A stretch of DNA of 64,000 nucleotides, from positions 1,570,501-1,634,500 of the forward strand of contig NZ_CP075187.1 of assembly GCF_020510665.1 (NCBI RefSeq), written 5' to 3'. The translations under genes were made by a program, and so were the position numbers. The first letter of the stretch is position 1. Every line of letters starts with the position of its first letter. This document shows, one piece after another, positions 1 through 8,245 of this stretch. Source of the DNA: Dechloromonas denitrificans. GTDB taxonomy: Bacteria > Pseudomonadota > Gammaproteobacteria > Burkholderiales > Rhodocyclaceae. The notes below the pieces were generated by a model. That model was not told the DNA's origin. It was given only the letters and a program-made list of their open reading frames with translations, and ran no database searches.

Positions 1-431
1 TGGGTTGTAAAGCCCTCGGCCGTGCGGACATTGACGCGCCCGGCAAGCGACAGGTCACGATCGGCAAACGTGGCGAGAATCGGACCGCCATAGACTTCGA
101 CCCCCAGCCGGATCATGCCGGCAGCGTCTTCCGCCGGCTTGGGCTTGATGCGCAGGCCGGGCGAATCGGTGTGGGCGCCGATCAGGCGCAGGCCGGTTTC
201 GGCTGCTGGTTGGTGGCCGATGATGAAGGCGATGATCGACGAGCCGCCACGGATGACGAAGTAACGGCCGCCGGGGGTAAGTTGCCAGCGGTCGACTTCG
301 TCCAGACGGCAAAAACCGGAAGCCAGCAGGCGCTGTTCGCAGGTTTGCACGGCATGCCAGGGACTGGGGCTGGCATCGATAAAAGTCAGCAGATCTTCGG
401 CTTGGGTACGTGTGGCAGCGGGAATGTTCAT
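1..431 (-). CDS. apeB: M18 family aminopeptidase, 5' part (cut by window start)
   Basis: The first 143 codons of a cytosolic zinc aminopeptidase of family M18 (aspartyl aminopeptidase / ApeB type), which removes N-terminal residues from peptides. The reading frame starts at the ATG at 431 and runs off the left edge. The N-terminus resembles M18 enzymes, with a helix followed by SPSPWHAV, then GAHTDSPGLR at about residues 85-94; H87 is the expected first metal ligand. A DRDLSLAGR block follows at about 124-132, also typical of the family. The start overlaps the stop of the upstream hydrolase gene (ATGA), so the two are probably translationally coupled. The C-terminal two thirds, with the remaining metal ligands, lie outside the window. 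Confidence 0.88.
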   Translation of the reverse strand, partial: MNIPAATRTQAEDLLTFIDASPSPWHAVQTCEQRLLASGFCRLDEVDRWQLTPGGRYFVIRGGSSIIAFIIGHQPAAETGLRLIGAHTDSPGLRIKPKPAEDAAGMIRLGVEVYGGPILATFADRDLSLAGRVNVRTAEGFTT

Positions 432-1318
432 TGGGTCTTTTTTCCTTCGGTACAGCAGTCAATCAGAAGGGCTGCGACTTGCCGGTCGTAGAGCATCGCC
501 AGATGACCGACCGGCGGCAGTTCGATGTCGCGTGCGCCAGCCAGGCGCTGGTTATCCTGCGGCATGATGTAATTGTCGTAGGCATTGCGCAGACTGATTG
601 TCGGCACATTGAGCGGCTCGCCGGCCATGTCGCTCAACCACAGCGAACCGGCTTCCATTTCACGTGCATTGCGGCCGAAACCGAGACGGGCGAGTTCAGT
701 TCCATGGTGCGGTGTGGCGAGCGTCAGCAGGCGGCTGACTCGATCGCGGCCATGCCGGGCGAGGTAGGAACGACAAATCAGGCCGCCCATGCTGTGCGCC
801 AGCAGTTGAACCTGCGGGCTGCCGGTGGCCTTGCAGAGCGCTTCGATACGGGCATTGAGCAGCGGTTCCAGCTTGCCCATCGAAGCATAGGGGGGCGTCA
901 GGCTCAGACTGGCAACGCTGTGGCCGGCGGCTTCAAGCCGTCGACGCAGCAGCCACCAGACACCTCGGCTGCATCCATAGCCGTGTACCAGCAGGATTGG
1001 TTCTTGGCCGGCACGTGGGCGATCAGCCGGCATCCACAAACGCTCAAACGGTAAAACAATGATGAAAGTGAACAGGAAGGCGAGATATTCCTCAAGCATC
1101 AGGCGAGCGGTCTGTCCTGCGCCAAGCCGCGGGGCGGGCGAGGCAAAGGCCATGCCGAACATCCAGGTAATGGCGACAATGCCGGCCCGCATGCCGAGTA
1201 TCCCGCCGACTGCTCCAGCTGCGGCATAAGCCCAGTCGGCCTGCAGGCCGAGTCGGGCAATGGCCAGGTAGAGCGCGGTTTCGAGCGCAATCCAGATCAG
1301 TAGCGAGAGCGGGACCAT
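428..1318 (-). CDS. alpha/beta hydrolase, lipase-like, membrane-anchored
   Basis: A 296-residue alpha/beta-hydrolase of the triacylglycerol lipase / PGAP1-like kind. The N-terminal 90 residues hold two or three hydrophobic segments (about 5-22, 30-58 and 76-92), so the enzyme is probably anchored in the inner membrane. The hydrolase domain has HGYG at 112-115 (oxyanion region), the nucleophile elbow AHSMGG with S176, and plausible acid and base residues D254 and H272. The true substrate cannot be told; a lipid or ester is inferred from the fold. The gene lies 3 bases downstream of dnaQ on the same strand and overlaps the aminopeptidase gene, so it sits in the middle of a minus-strand run. Confidence 0.75.
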   Translation of the reverse strand: MVPLSLLIWIALETALYLAIARLGLQADWAYAAAGAVGGILGMRAGIVAITWMFGMAFASPAPRLGAGQTARLMLEEYLAFLFTFIIVLPFERLWMPADRPRAGQEPILLVHGYGCSRGVWWLLRRRLEAAGHSVASLSLTPPYASMGKLEPLLNARIEALCKATGSPQVQLLAHSMGGLICRSYLARHGRDRVSRLLTLATPHHGTELARLGFGRNAREMEAGSLWLSDMAGEPLNVPTISLRNAYDNYIMPQDNQRLAGARDIELPPVGHLAMLYDRQVAALLIDCCTEGKKTQ

Positions 1319-1321
1319 GGC

Positions 1322-2035
1322 TCAGGCTGCCGTTTCGGGTTTCGGCAGCCAAATGCAGGCGCCTTTGGATTCCTTGTCGATCGCAGCAAGAACCCGCTGG
1401 TGGTCGACGAGCTCTTCGTCGCTGGCTCGGCGCACAAGGAGCGGTTTACGCTCGATCTTCAGGCCGCCTTTGCCGAGTTGGGGGCGGGGGGCTGAATCCG
1501 GTTCGATCATCAGCGAGTTCTGGCCGCGCGTCATGGCCAGGAAAACGTCGGCCAGCAATTCGGTATCCAGCAGGGCGCCGTGCAGGGTGCGTGTCGAATT
1601 ATCGATTTCGTAGCGTTCGCACAGCGCATCGAGGCTGTTCCGCTTGCCCGGGTGCAGATCCTTGGCCATGCGCAGCGTATCGACCACGCCGTTGCAAACG
1701 GTTTCAACCGGCACCCGATCGAGGCGACGCAGTTCGGCATTGAGGAAGCCGATGTCGAAAGGGGCGTTATGGATGACTAATTCCCCACCGTTGATGAATT
1801 CAAGGAATTCATCAACGATATCGGCAAATTTTGGTTTGTCGGCGAGAAACTCGAGCGAAATACCGTGTACTGCCTGGGCGCCTTCATCGATCTCGCGTTC
1901 CGGATTGACGTATTTATGCAGATGGCGGCCGGTCAGACGGCGATTTTCCATCTCGATACAGGCAATTTCAATAATGCGGTGGCCCGAACGAGGGTCAAGG
2001 CCGGTGGTTTCGGTATCGAGAACAATCTGTCTCAT
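1322..2035 (-). CDS. dnaQ: DNA polymerase III epsilon subunit, 3'-5' proofreading exonuclease
   Basis: The 237-residue proofreading subunit of the replicative polymerase. The DEDDh exonuclease motifs are complete: D7 and E9 in [12 protein letters not shown]94 in HNAPFDIGF, and H152 and D157 in [11 protein letters not shown]. The length is close to the E. coli protein (243 residues). The C-terminal tail after residue 175 would carry the polymerase-binding segment. The start codon overlaps the stop of rnhA by ATGA. In E. coli rnhA and dnaQ are divergent neighbours, while here they are co-oriented and coupled; the association gloB / methyltransferase / rnhA / dnaQ is widely conserved in proteobacteria. 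Confidence 0.96.
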   Translation of the reverse strand: MRQIVLDTETTGLDPRSGHRIIEIACIEMENRRLTGRHLHKYVNPEREIDEGAQAVHGISLEFLADKPKFADIVDEFLEFINGGELVIHNAPFDIGFLNAELRRLDRVPVETVCNGVVDTLRMAKDLHPGKRNSLDALCERYEIDNSTRTLHGALLDTELLADVFLAMTRGQNSLMIEPDSAPRPQLGKGGLKIERKPLLVRRASDEELVDHQRVLAAIDKESKGACIWLPKPETAA

Positions 2036-2490
2036 GCCGCTTCCTTGTTTTTCAGTTCTTCGATGCCGCGGTTGGCGAGTGCATCGGCGCGTTCATTTTC
2101 CGGGTGGCCGGCATGGCCCTTGACCCAGATCCATTCGAGTTTGTGCAGCTTGGTCTTTGCATCGAGTAATTGCCACAGGTCAGCATTCTTGACCGGCTTC
2201 TTGTCCGCTGTTTTCCAGCCGTTCCGCTTCCAGCCATGTATCCACTCGCTGATCCCTTTCAGGACATATTGCGAGTCGGTGTAAATCTTGCCGGCAACCG
2301 GGCGCTTGAGCGCTTCAATGGCGCGAATGGCAGCCATCAGCTCCATCCGGTTGTTGGTGGTTTCCTTTTCTCCGCCCCACATTTCCTTCTCGTGCTGCCC
2401 GACGCGCAGGATGGCTCCCCAGCCGCCGGGGCCGGGGTTGCCCTTGCAGGCGCCGTCGGTGAAAATTTCGATCATTTCTTCAGTGGCCAT
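2032..2490 (-). CDS. rnhA: ribonuclease HI
   Basis: RNase HI, which cuts the RNA strand of RNA-DNA hybrids. From the chosen start the protein has 152 residues, with the [16 protein letters not shown] signature and catalytic D12, E50, D72 and D136, plus the flexible-loop H126 in [15 protein letters not shown] chose the ATG at 2490 because AAGGAAGG lies just upstream. An in-frame ATG at 2508 would add six residues, and one at 2475 would remove five but has only a weak ribosome binding site. The gene overlaps the end of the upstream methyltransferase gene by 11 bases and dnaQ by 4, so three coupled genes follow one another. Confidence 0.95.
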   Translation of the reverse strand: MATEEMIEIFTDGACKGNPGPGGWGAILRVGQHEKEMWGGEKETTNNRMELMAAIRAIEALKRPVAGKIYTDSQYVLKGISEWIHGWKRNGWKTADKKPVKNADLWQLLDAKTKLHKLEWIWVKGHAGHPENERADALANRGIEELKNKEAA

Positions 2491-3196
2491 GGCCTTCCTT
2501 GTGTGCAACCGGGCGCAGCGCCTTGGCGCCGACCCGTGATTTTCGCCAGGCTGGGGTGATCAGCCGCATGGCATGTGTCCGTTTGATGGCGCGCAATAAA
2601 TAGACGCCACCGGAAAAGCGCCACCAGCGTTGCCCGGCTGTTTCGATGAAATGGCTGCGTTGCAGCCATTTGTGTTGAGAAAAAGGTGGGGCGTAGCAAC
2701 CCAGCGTGATGCGGTCGACCTCGAAATCGAGCAGTTTCAGCCAGTCCTTCAGGCGCTGGATCGACAAGTAGCTTCCATTCCAGGGGTATTCGCCGGAGCG
2801 GTTCAGCCGATTGTTCAAGCCCCATAGCGAGAGCGGGTTGAAACCGGTGATGATGATCTGTCCCTCGGGAATCAGCATGCGCTCGATTTCGCGCAGGATG
2901 CCGTGCGGGTCATCGTGGAATTCCAGGACATGGGGCAGGATGGCGAGATCTATGCTGTGCGATGCAAAGGGCAGGGCGTCGAATTCGCAAAAAGTATCGA
3001 CGGCACCTGCAGGACCCGCTTTCTGGCGCAGTGGTATGCGGTTGGCACGCAGAAAGTCGAATTGCGGCAGGCCGAGCTGCAAGGCGTTGAAGCCGAAGAC
3101 ATCGGCGACCGTCGCATCGAGCGTCGCTTGCTCCCAATCGAGCACATAGTTTCCCTGGGCGCTGCCCAGCCATCTTTCAAATCCGGGAATTGACAT
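2480..3196 (-). CDS. class I SAM-dependent methyltransferase (YafS-like position)
   Basis: A putative methyltransferase of about 238 residues between gloB and rnhA, the place held by yafS in E. coli. A methyltransferase-11 type core can be seen: an [22 protein letters not shown] segment (motifs II/III) and an [16 protein letters not shown] segment (motif IV/post). The canonical GxGxG loop is not obvious near the N-terminus, so the cofactor site may be degenerate. The start at 3196 is favoured by AGGGG six bases upstream; an in-frame ATG at 3226 would touch the gloB start on the other strand. The substrate is unknown. Confidence 0.75.
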   Translation of the reverse strand: MSIPGFERWLGSAQGNYVLDWEQATLDATVADVFGFNALQLGLPQFDFLRANRIPLRQKAGPAGAVDTFCEFDALPFASHSIDLAILPHVLEFHDDPHGILREIERMLIPEGQIIITGFNPLSLWGLNNRLNRSGEYPWNGSYLSIQRLKDWLKLLDFEVDRITLGCYAPPFSQHKWLQRSHFIETAGQRWWRFSGGVYLLRAIKRTHAMRLITPAWRKSRVGAKALRPVAHKEGHGH

Positions 3197-3224
3197 CCGG
3201 CGCCCCTGGCTCGATAGTTCCGGC

Positions 3225-3983
3225 ATGTTTACGATATCGCTCATTCCTGCATTCAAGGACAATTACATCTGGTTGCTGACCCTTGGCCAGCGTGCTGCGG
3301 TCGTCGATCCTGGCGATCCGGCCCCGGTGATTGCCCGCCTGGAGGCTGCAGGGCTGGTGCTGGAAAGCATCCTGATCACTCACCATCACGCCGATCATCA
3401 GGGCGGTATTGCCGCCTTGGCCGAACGCTGGCATCCCACGGTATTCGCACCCGGCAGCGAGTCTATCACAGGCTGCACAAGCCCCTTGAGTGGCGGCGAG
3501 ACGATCTCGGTGCTGGGTCAGGCGGTCAGCGTCATGGCTGTTCCCGGCCATACGCTCGGACACCTTGCATACTACGCACCCGGCGTCTTGTTTTGTGGCG
3601 ACACGCTGTTCGGCGCAGGTTGTGGACGGCTGTTCGAAGGGACGCCGGCACAAATGGCAGCGTCGCTGGACAAGATCGCCGGCTTGCCGGATGAGACGCA
3701 GATTTACTGCGCCCACGAATACACCGAAGCCAATCTGCGCTTTGCGCAGGCGGTCGAGCCGGAGAATCTTCAAATTCGGGCGCGTGTGCAACGCGTTGCC
3801 GAGATGAGGTCGGCTGGCAAATCGAGCGTGCCTTCATCGTTGGCCGAAGAGAAAGCAAGTAATCCGTTTTTGCGTTGCGCCGAGTTGCCGGTGATTGAAG
3901 CGGCATTGTCCCGGGATGCTGCGGTCGACCGCTCAAAAACAGCTGTTTTCGCAGCCATTCGCGGCTGGCGGAACGTTTTCTAG
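3225..3983 (+). CDS. gloB: hydroxyacylglutathione hydrolase (glyoxalase II)
   Basis: A 252-residue metallo-beta-lactamase-fold enzyme that hydrolyses S-lactoylglutathione, the second step of methylglyoxal detoxification in the cytosol. The binuclear metal motif THHHADHQGG is at 52-61. Further ligands are in PGHTLGH and in CGDTLFGAGCGR, and CAHEYT supplies the last histidine. The length is typical of the family. It is divergent from the methyltransferase gene, with only 28 bases between the preferred starts, so their promoters must overlap. No strong ribosome binding site is seen before the ATG; the start is chosen because MFTISLIPAFKDNYIW is the usual family N-terminus. Confidence 0.96.
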   Translation: MFTISLIPAFKDNYIWLLTLGQRAAVVDPGDPAPVIARLEAAGLVLESILITHHHADHQGGIAALAERWHPTVFAPGSESITGCTSPLSGGETISVLGQAVSVMAVPGHTLGHLAYYAPGVLFCGDTLFGAGCGRLFEGTPAQMAASLDKIAGLPDETQIYCAHEYTEANLRFAQAVEPENLQIRARVQRVAEMRSAGKSSVPSSLAEEKASNPFLRCAELPVIEAALSRDAAVDRSKTAVFAAIRGWRNVF

Positions 3984-3992
3984 GGCGCAGCC

Positions 3993-4376
3993 TTATTTGC
4001 GGCAGCGAGCGGCGACTTTTTCAAGGGTGTCGAGTACGCGTGCCGCATTGAATGGCTTGATGATGAAACCGCTGGCGCCATTCTGAATCGCCTCCTGAAC
4101 GGTCTCGGGGTCGGCGTTGCTGGTCACCATGACGATTTCCGTTTCAGGGCGTGCAGCCTTGATTTCGCACAATGCTTCAAGGCCGTCCTTTTCCGGCATC
4201 ACGACATCCAGGCAAATGATGTCGGGTTTGATTCTTTCGGCCATTTCGACGGCAATGCTGCCATTGCGCGCTTCCCCGATTACGTCGTATTCCTCGCCGC
4301 GCAAGATGCTGCGCAGAATGCTGCGCATCATGTCGTTGTCGTCGACGATCATTATGGAGGTGCGTCTTGTAGCCAT
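3993..4376 (-). CDS. stand-alone CheY-like response regulator
   Basis: A 127-residue receiver domain without an output domain. The acid pocket D12/D13, phospho-acceptor D57 (CLDVVMPEKDG), switch T85 and K107 (IKPF) are all present, so it should be phosphorylatable. The C-terminus ends right after helix 5. No histidine kinase or chemotaxis gene lies in the window, so the partner is unknown. It follows a small membrane-protein gene on the same strand after 41 bases and ends only 9 bases from the convergent gloB stop. It acts as a diffusible cytosolic signalling protein; flagellar or other output is not evident from the context. Confidence 0.9.
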   Translation of the reverse strand: MATRRTSIMIVDDNDMMRSILRSILRGEEYDVIGEARNGSIAVEMAERIKPDIICLDVVMPEKDGLEALCEIKAARPETEIVMVTSNADPETVQEAIQNGASGFIIKPFNAARVLDTLEKVAARCRK

Positions 4377-4417
4377 GGGATTGCTCGAATATCGTTAGGC
4401 GATGTGTCGGGTCGGTA

Positions 4418-4816
4418 TCAGCGACAGTACTCATTGAAAAAGAGCAGGCCGGCAGTCGAAATGGCAATCGCAACGGCCAGCCAGAAAAAGGCGGCTCGGA
4501 AAGACTGGCTTGCCTGGAAGTGACCGCCTCGTTGCTTGAAATGGAAATAGCGTTGAACTTCGCCAAAGGTAATGGCGCAAGAGAAAACAAAAAAGATCAT
4601 GCCGCAAAACAGGAAAATGATCGGCCCGTTTGATAATTGCCGGCAAGCCGATGCGGTATGGCGCAGATACATCAGCACCGAGTCTGTTTTCAGGGCGAAT
4701 TGAAGAATCGTGTAGGTAATGATCCCGAAACCGACGAGAAGCGTGATGACCAGCCAGGTTTCCTTGCGTTTGAGTTGGGCTAACGCTTCTTTCAGGTCGT
4801 GAATAATCCACTTCAT
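4418..4816 (-). CDS. hypothetical small inner-membrane protein
   Basis: A 132-residue protein of unknown function. A short amphipathic N-terminus with many lysines (DLKEALAQLKRKETW) is followed by three hydrophobic segments at about 21-42, 64-86 and 107-128, so it is probably an inner-membrane protein with a cytosolic N-terminal helix. The middle loop holds a basic, aromatic stretch (QRYFHFKQRGG). The C-terminus ends directly after the last membrane segment. It may be co-transcribed with the CheY-like gene downstream and is divergent from the DUF748 gene. I do not recognise a family and assign no function. Confidence 0.6.
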   Translation of the reverse strand: MKWIIHDLKEALAQLKRKETWLVITLLVGFGIITYTILQFALKTDSVLMYLRHTASACRQLSNGPIIFLFCGMIFFVFSCAITFGEVQRYFHFKQRGGHFQASQSFRAAFFWLAVAIAISTAGLLFFNEYCR

Positions 4817-4851
4817 GTATTTCTGCCGCGTTTCATGGTGATGTCTGTGCT

Positions 4852-4875
4852 AAATTCGCCGGAAATGACGAATTT
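4852..4875. promoter_or_regulatory. inverted repeat in a divergent promoter region
   Basis: A perfect 7-bp inverted repeat, AAATTCG and CGAATTT, separated by 10 bases. It lies in the 74-base gap between the small membrane-protein gene (minus) and the DUF748 gene (plus). Two half-sites about 17 bp centre to centre are what a dimeric repressor would bind, but the regulator is unknown. A TAGATTAT stretch between the repeat and the ATG at 4891 could be a -10 element. Confidence 0.35.
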
Positions 4876-4890
4876 CGACGGTAGATTATC

Positions 4891-7800
4891 ATGACAGCAC
4901 AAACTCCACGCGGCTCGGTCAATGCCGCCATGCTCGGCGCCGCAATCAAATCACCGCGTAGTCGGAAAATTGCCCGTTGGCTGGGCGTGTTTTTGCTGGT
5001 TTTTGGACTTTTTGGCTATTTTGCCGCGCCGCCACTGCTCAAATCGGTCTTGCTCAGCCAACTCTCGAAAGAGTTGCACCGGGATGTCAGCATCGAGCGG
5101 ATCGACATCAATCCTTATGCCTTGTCGGCCAAAGTCAGCGGCTTGTCGATCAAGGCAGGGGACGGCAAGGAGGTTGCCGGTTTTGATGAGTTGTTCATCA
5201 ATTTGTCGACCGCATCGATTTTCAAGATGGCGGCGGTGGTCGATGAAATTCGGCTGCAGGGCTTGCGTCTGGCTGTGGCACGGGTTGCCGACGGGCGCTA
5301 CGATATTTCCGACCTGCTCGATGAGTGGATGAAACCCAAGGATGAGCCGGAGACCGGGACACCTCGTTTTTCGCTAAACAATATCCAGTTGCTGAATGGC
5401 AAAATTGTGTTCGACGATCAGCCCAAGGGCAAGACTCACACGATCAGCGACATCAACCTGGCATTGCCTTTCGTGTCCAGCCTGCCGTATCAGGCTGAAG
5501 TGCTGGTCGAGCCGAGTTTTTCAGCCAAGATCAACGAGTCGCAACTGGCCTTGAAGGGGCGCAGCAAGCCGTTTACCGGCTCGCACGAAAGTGAGCTGGA
5601 TCTCGATCTGGATCGTTTTGATCTGGCGGGCGTGCAAGCTTATTTGCCGGATAGCATTCCCGTCAGTTTGGCTGCTGGTACGGTCGACTCCGAATTGAAG
5701 GTCGTTTTCAAGGAATTGGCTGACCAGGTTTTCTCCCTTTCCGTGGTCGGCAGTGCGCATGTCTCGGGTCTGGTCGTCAATGAGCGCGACGGGCAGCACC
5801 TTGTCGGCTGGAAAAAGCTCGATGTCGATCTGGAAAACGCCGATCTGATCAACCAGAAAGTGGCGGTCAGGCATGTCGCCCTGGATGGGCTCGACCTTGC
5901 CCTGTCGGTCAATCGGCAAGGTGAGTTCAATGTGCTGCGCCTGCTTGAGAAAATGGCGCGGTCCGGGGCTTCTTCGGCCGATACCAAGCCAGCAAGCACA
6001 GGCAAGCCACTCGAATGGTCGCTGGCCGGCTTTGAGTTGAATCACGGGCTGGTGCGCTGGAAAGACGAATCGACGCAGGTGCCGGTCATGGGCGAGTTGC
6101 GTGACTTGCATGCCCGGCTGGGCAAGGTGGATAGCAAGCTGAGCGATCCGATCGAACTCAGCGAAGTGGCTTACCAGATCGATCTGGGCGAGCGTTTCCG
6201 GGTCGCCAAAATGGCTGCCCACGGCATACGCGTCGATTTGCCGGGGCATCGCATCGATATCGCCGAGGTGATCAATACCCAGACGCGAGCCCGCATGTCG
6301 CGCAACAAGGCTGGCAAGATCGAATGGGTCAGTTCGCCTGTCCTCAAGACCATTCGGGCAACCGATGCCAAGGTTCAGGATGAACGTCCGTGGGTCGGCA
6401 ATGTAGCCAAGTTGAAGATCGAGGATCTGGCTTTCCGTTTCGAGGATCAGTCGACTCGACCGGCGGCAGTGCATGAGCTTGAGGGTTTCACGCTGAATGC
6501 CGAAAATATCGGTAACGAACCGGGTAAAAAAGGGGCCTTGTCGCTCAAGAGCAAGGTGAACAAGAAGGGCAGCCTGAATGTCGATGGCGCTGTTCAGCTG
6601 ATGCCGCTCAACGTTGCCCTCAAGATCGAAACACTGGCCATTCCGCTGATGTCCTTGCAACCTTATTTTGCCGAGCAGCTGAACATCGCCCTGACACGCG
6701 GCCAGCTTTCCAACAAGGGTGAAGCGACTGCGCTGATCGACAAGGACGGATTCAAGGCTGCCTATAAGGGATCGCTGACGCTGGGCGACTTTCTCGCGGT
6801 CGACAAGGCAAACAGTGCCGATTTCCTGAAATGGAAATCTCTCTATCTGGGGGCGATTGATTTCCGTCTCGATCCGATGGCGATCAACATTGGTGAAATT
6901 GCGCTGAGCGATTTTTACTCACGACTGATCCTCAACTCGGCCGGCCGGTTGAATGTTCAGGATATCGTTCGCAAGCCGGATGCCGAGGCTGTCTCGGTGA
7001 CCGATACGAAAGCCGCACCGGCGGTTGTGCCGGCTGAGCCTGCCAAGGCGCCGCTGCCGCTCAAAATTGCCAAGATCACCCTGCAAAATGGCACGGTCAA
7101 TTTTTCCGATTTCTTCGTCAAGCCGAATTACACGGTCAATCTGACCAAGCTGGGCGGACGTGTTACCGGCCTGTCGTCATCGGCTGACAGCGTGGCCGAT
7201 ATGGATTTGCGCGGTAGTTATGCCAACCTGGCACCGATTCAGATTGCCGGCAAGCTGAATCCCCTGGCCGCCAAGTCTTTCCTCGATATCAAAGCCGATG
7301 TAAATGGCGTCGATCTGGTCGGCTTTTCGCCTTATGCCGGGAAATACGCCGGCTACAACATCGAGAAGGGCAAGCTCTCGCTGAACCTGGCGTACAAGCT
7401 GGAAAACAATCAGCTGACGGCCGACAACAAGCTGTTCATTGACCAATTCACGTTCGGCGACAAGGTCGAAAGCCCTGATGCCACCAAATTGCCGGTCAAT
7501 CTGGCCATCTCGCTGCTCAAGAACAACCGGGGCGAAATTGACCTCAATCTGCCGATTTCGGGTTCGCTCGACGATCCGCAGTTCTCGGTCGGTGGCCTGA
7601 TTCTCAAGGTGATCGGCAATCTCTTCATTAAAGCCGTGACTTCGCCGTTTGCGCTGCTCGGTTCGATGTTCGGCAACGGCGAAGAGTTGTCGAATGTCGA
7701 ATTTGCGCCGGGCCGGTCGAATATCAGCGATGCCGCCGGCAAAAAACTCGAAACGCTGGCCAAGGCGCTCAACTCGCGCGATGCCTTGAAGCTCGAAATT

Positions 7801-8238
7801 ACTGGTCGGGCCGATCCGGAAGGCGACAAGGAAGGGGTCAAGCGTGTTGCCATCGAGCGAGCCATGAAGGCTGAAAAGCTCAAGGATACGATCAAGAAGA
7901 GCGGCGAGGGCGCTTCTCTCGATAATGTCGACATTGCACCCGAGGAATACAAAACCTATTTGCAGCGCGCCTACAAGGAAGCCAAGTTCCCGAAGCCGCG
8001 CAATATGGTCGGGATGCAGAAGGAATTGCCGGTCGAGGAAATGGAAAAACTGATGTTGGCCAATTTGCCGGCGACGGAAGACGATATTCGGCTGCTCGCC
8101 AAGCAGCGAGCCGAGAACGTTCAGGTTTGGCTGACCGAGCAGGGCAAAGTGCCGGCTGGGCGTGTTTTCCTTGTTCCTCCGAAGGTTGAGGCTGATGAAA
8201 AAGCCAAGGCCAGCCGTGTCGATTTCTCGCTGAGATAA
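4891..8238 (+). CDS. DUF748 / AsmA-like envelope protein with OmpA-like C-terminus
   Basis: A very large (1115-residue) envelope protein. One membrane helix at about 32-52 anchors it, and the rest lies in the periplasm. It is rich in repeating beta strands of the AsmA / DUF748 kind (for example LSKELHRDVSIERIDINPYAL near the start). Proteins of this superfamily form long hydrophobic grooves and are linked to lipid transport between the membranes; that role here is inferred. The last ~180 residues, from FAPGRSNISDAAGKKLE to the end, look like an OmpA-type peptidoglycan-binding fold. A proline/alanine-rich linker lies at about 704-718. No clear ribosome binding site precedes the ATG. Confidence 0.8.
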   Translation: MTAQTPRGSVNAAMLGAAIKSPRSRKIARWLGVFLLVFGLFGYFAAPPLLKSVLLSQLSKELHRDVSIERIDINPYALSAKVSGLSIKAGDGKEVAGFDELFINLSTASIFKMAAVVDEIRLQGLRLAVARVADGRYDISDLLDEWMKPKDEPETGTPRFSLNNIQLLNGKIVFDDQPKGKTHTISDINLALPFVSSLPYQAEVLVEPSFSAKINESQLALKGRSKPFTGSHESELDLDLDRFDLAGVQAYLPDSIPVSLAAGTVDSELKVVFKELADQVFSLSVVGSAHVSGLVVNERDGQHLVGWKKLDVDLENADLINQKVAVRHVALDGLDLALSVNRQGEFNVLRLLEKMARSGASSADTKPASTGKPLEWSLAGFELNHGLVRWKDESTQVPVMGELRDLHARLGKVDSKLSDPIELSEVAYQIDLGERFRVAKMAAHGIRVDLPGHRIDIAEVINTQTRARMSRNKAGKIEWVSSPVLKTIRATDAKVQDERPWVGNVAKLKIEDLAFRFEDQSTRPAAVHELEGFTLNAENIGNEPGKKGALSLKSKVNKKGSLNVDGAVQLMPLNVALKIETLAIPLMSLQPYFAEQLNIALTRGQLSNKGEATALIDKDGFKAAYKGSLTLGDFLAVDKANSADFLKWKSLYLGAIDFRLDPMAINIGEIALSDFYSRLILNSAGRLNVQDIVRKPDAEAVSVTDTKAAPAVVPAEPAKAPLPLKIAKITLQNGTVNFSDFFVKPNYTVNLTKLGGRVTGLSSSADSVADMDLRGSYANLAPIQIAGKLNPLAAKSFLDIKADVNGVDLVGFSPYAGKYAGYNIEKGKLSLNLAYKLENNQLTADNKLFIDQFTFGDKVESPDATKLPVNLAISLLKNNRGEIDLNLPISGSLDDPQFSVGGLILKVIGNLFIKAVTSPFALLGSMFGNGEELSNVEFAPGRSNISDAAGKKLETLAKALNSRDALKLEITGRADPEGDKEGVKRVAIERAMKAEKLKDTIKKSGEGASLDNVDIAPEEYKTYLQRAYKEAKFPKPRNMVGMQKELPVEEMEKLMLANLPATEDDIRLLAKQRAENVQVWLTEQGKVPAGRVFLVPPKVEADEKAKASRVDFSLR

Positions 8239-8245
8239 GCCGGTC

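Noticed and set aside
5521..6660. A 379-codon open frame on the minus strand inside the DUF748 gene
   Set aside because: No family features, and it lies wholly inside a continuous 1115-codon gene.
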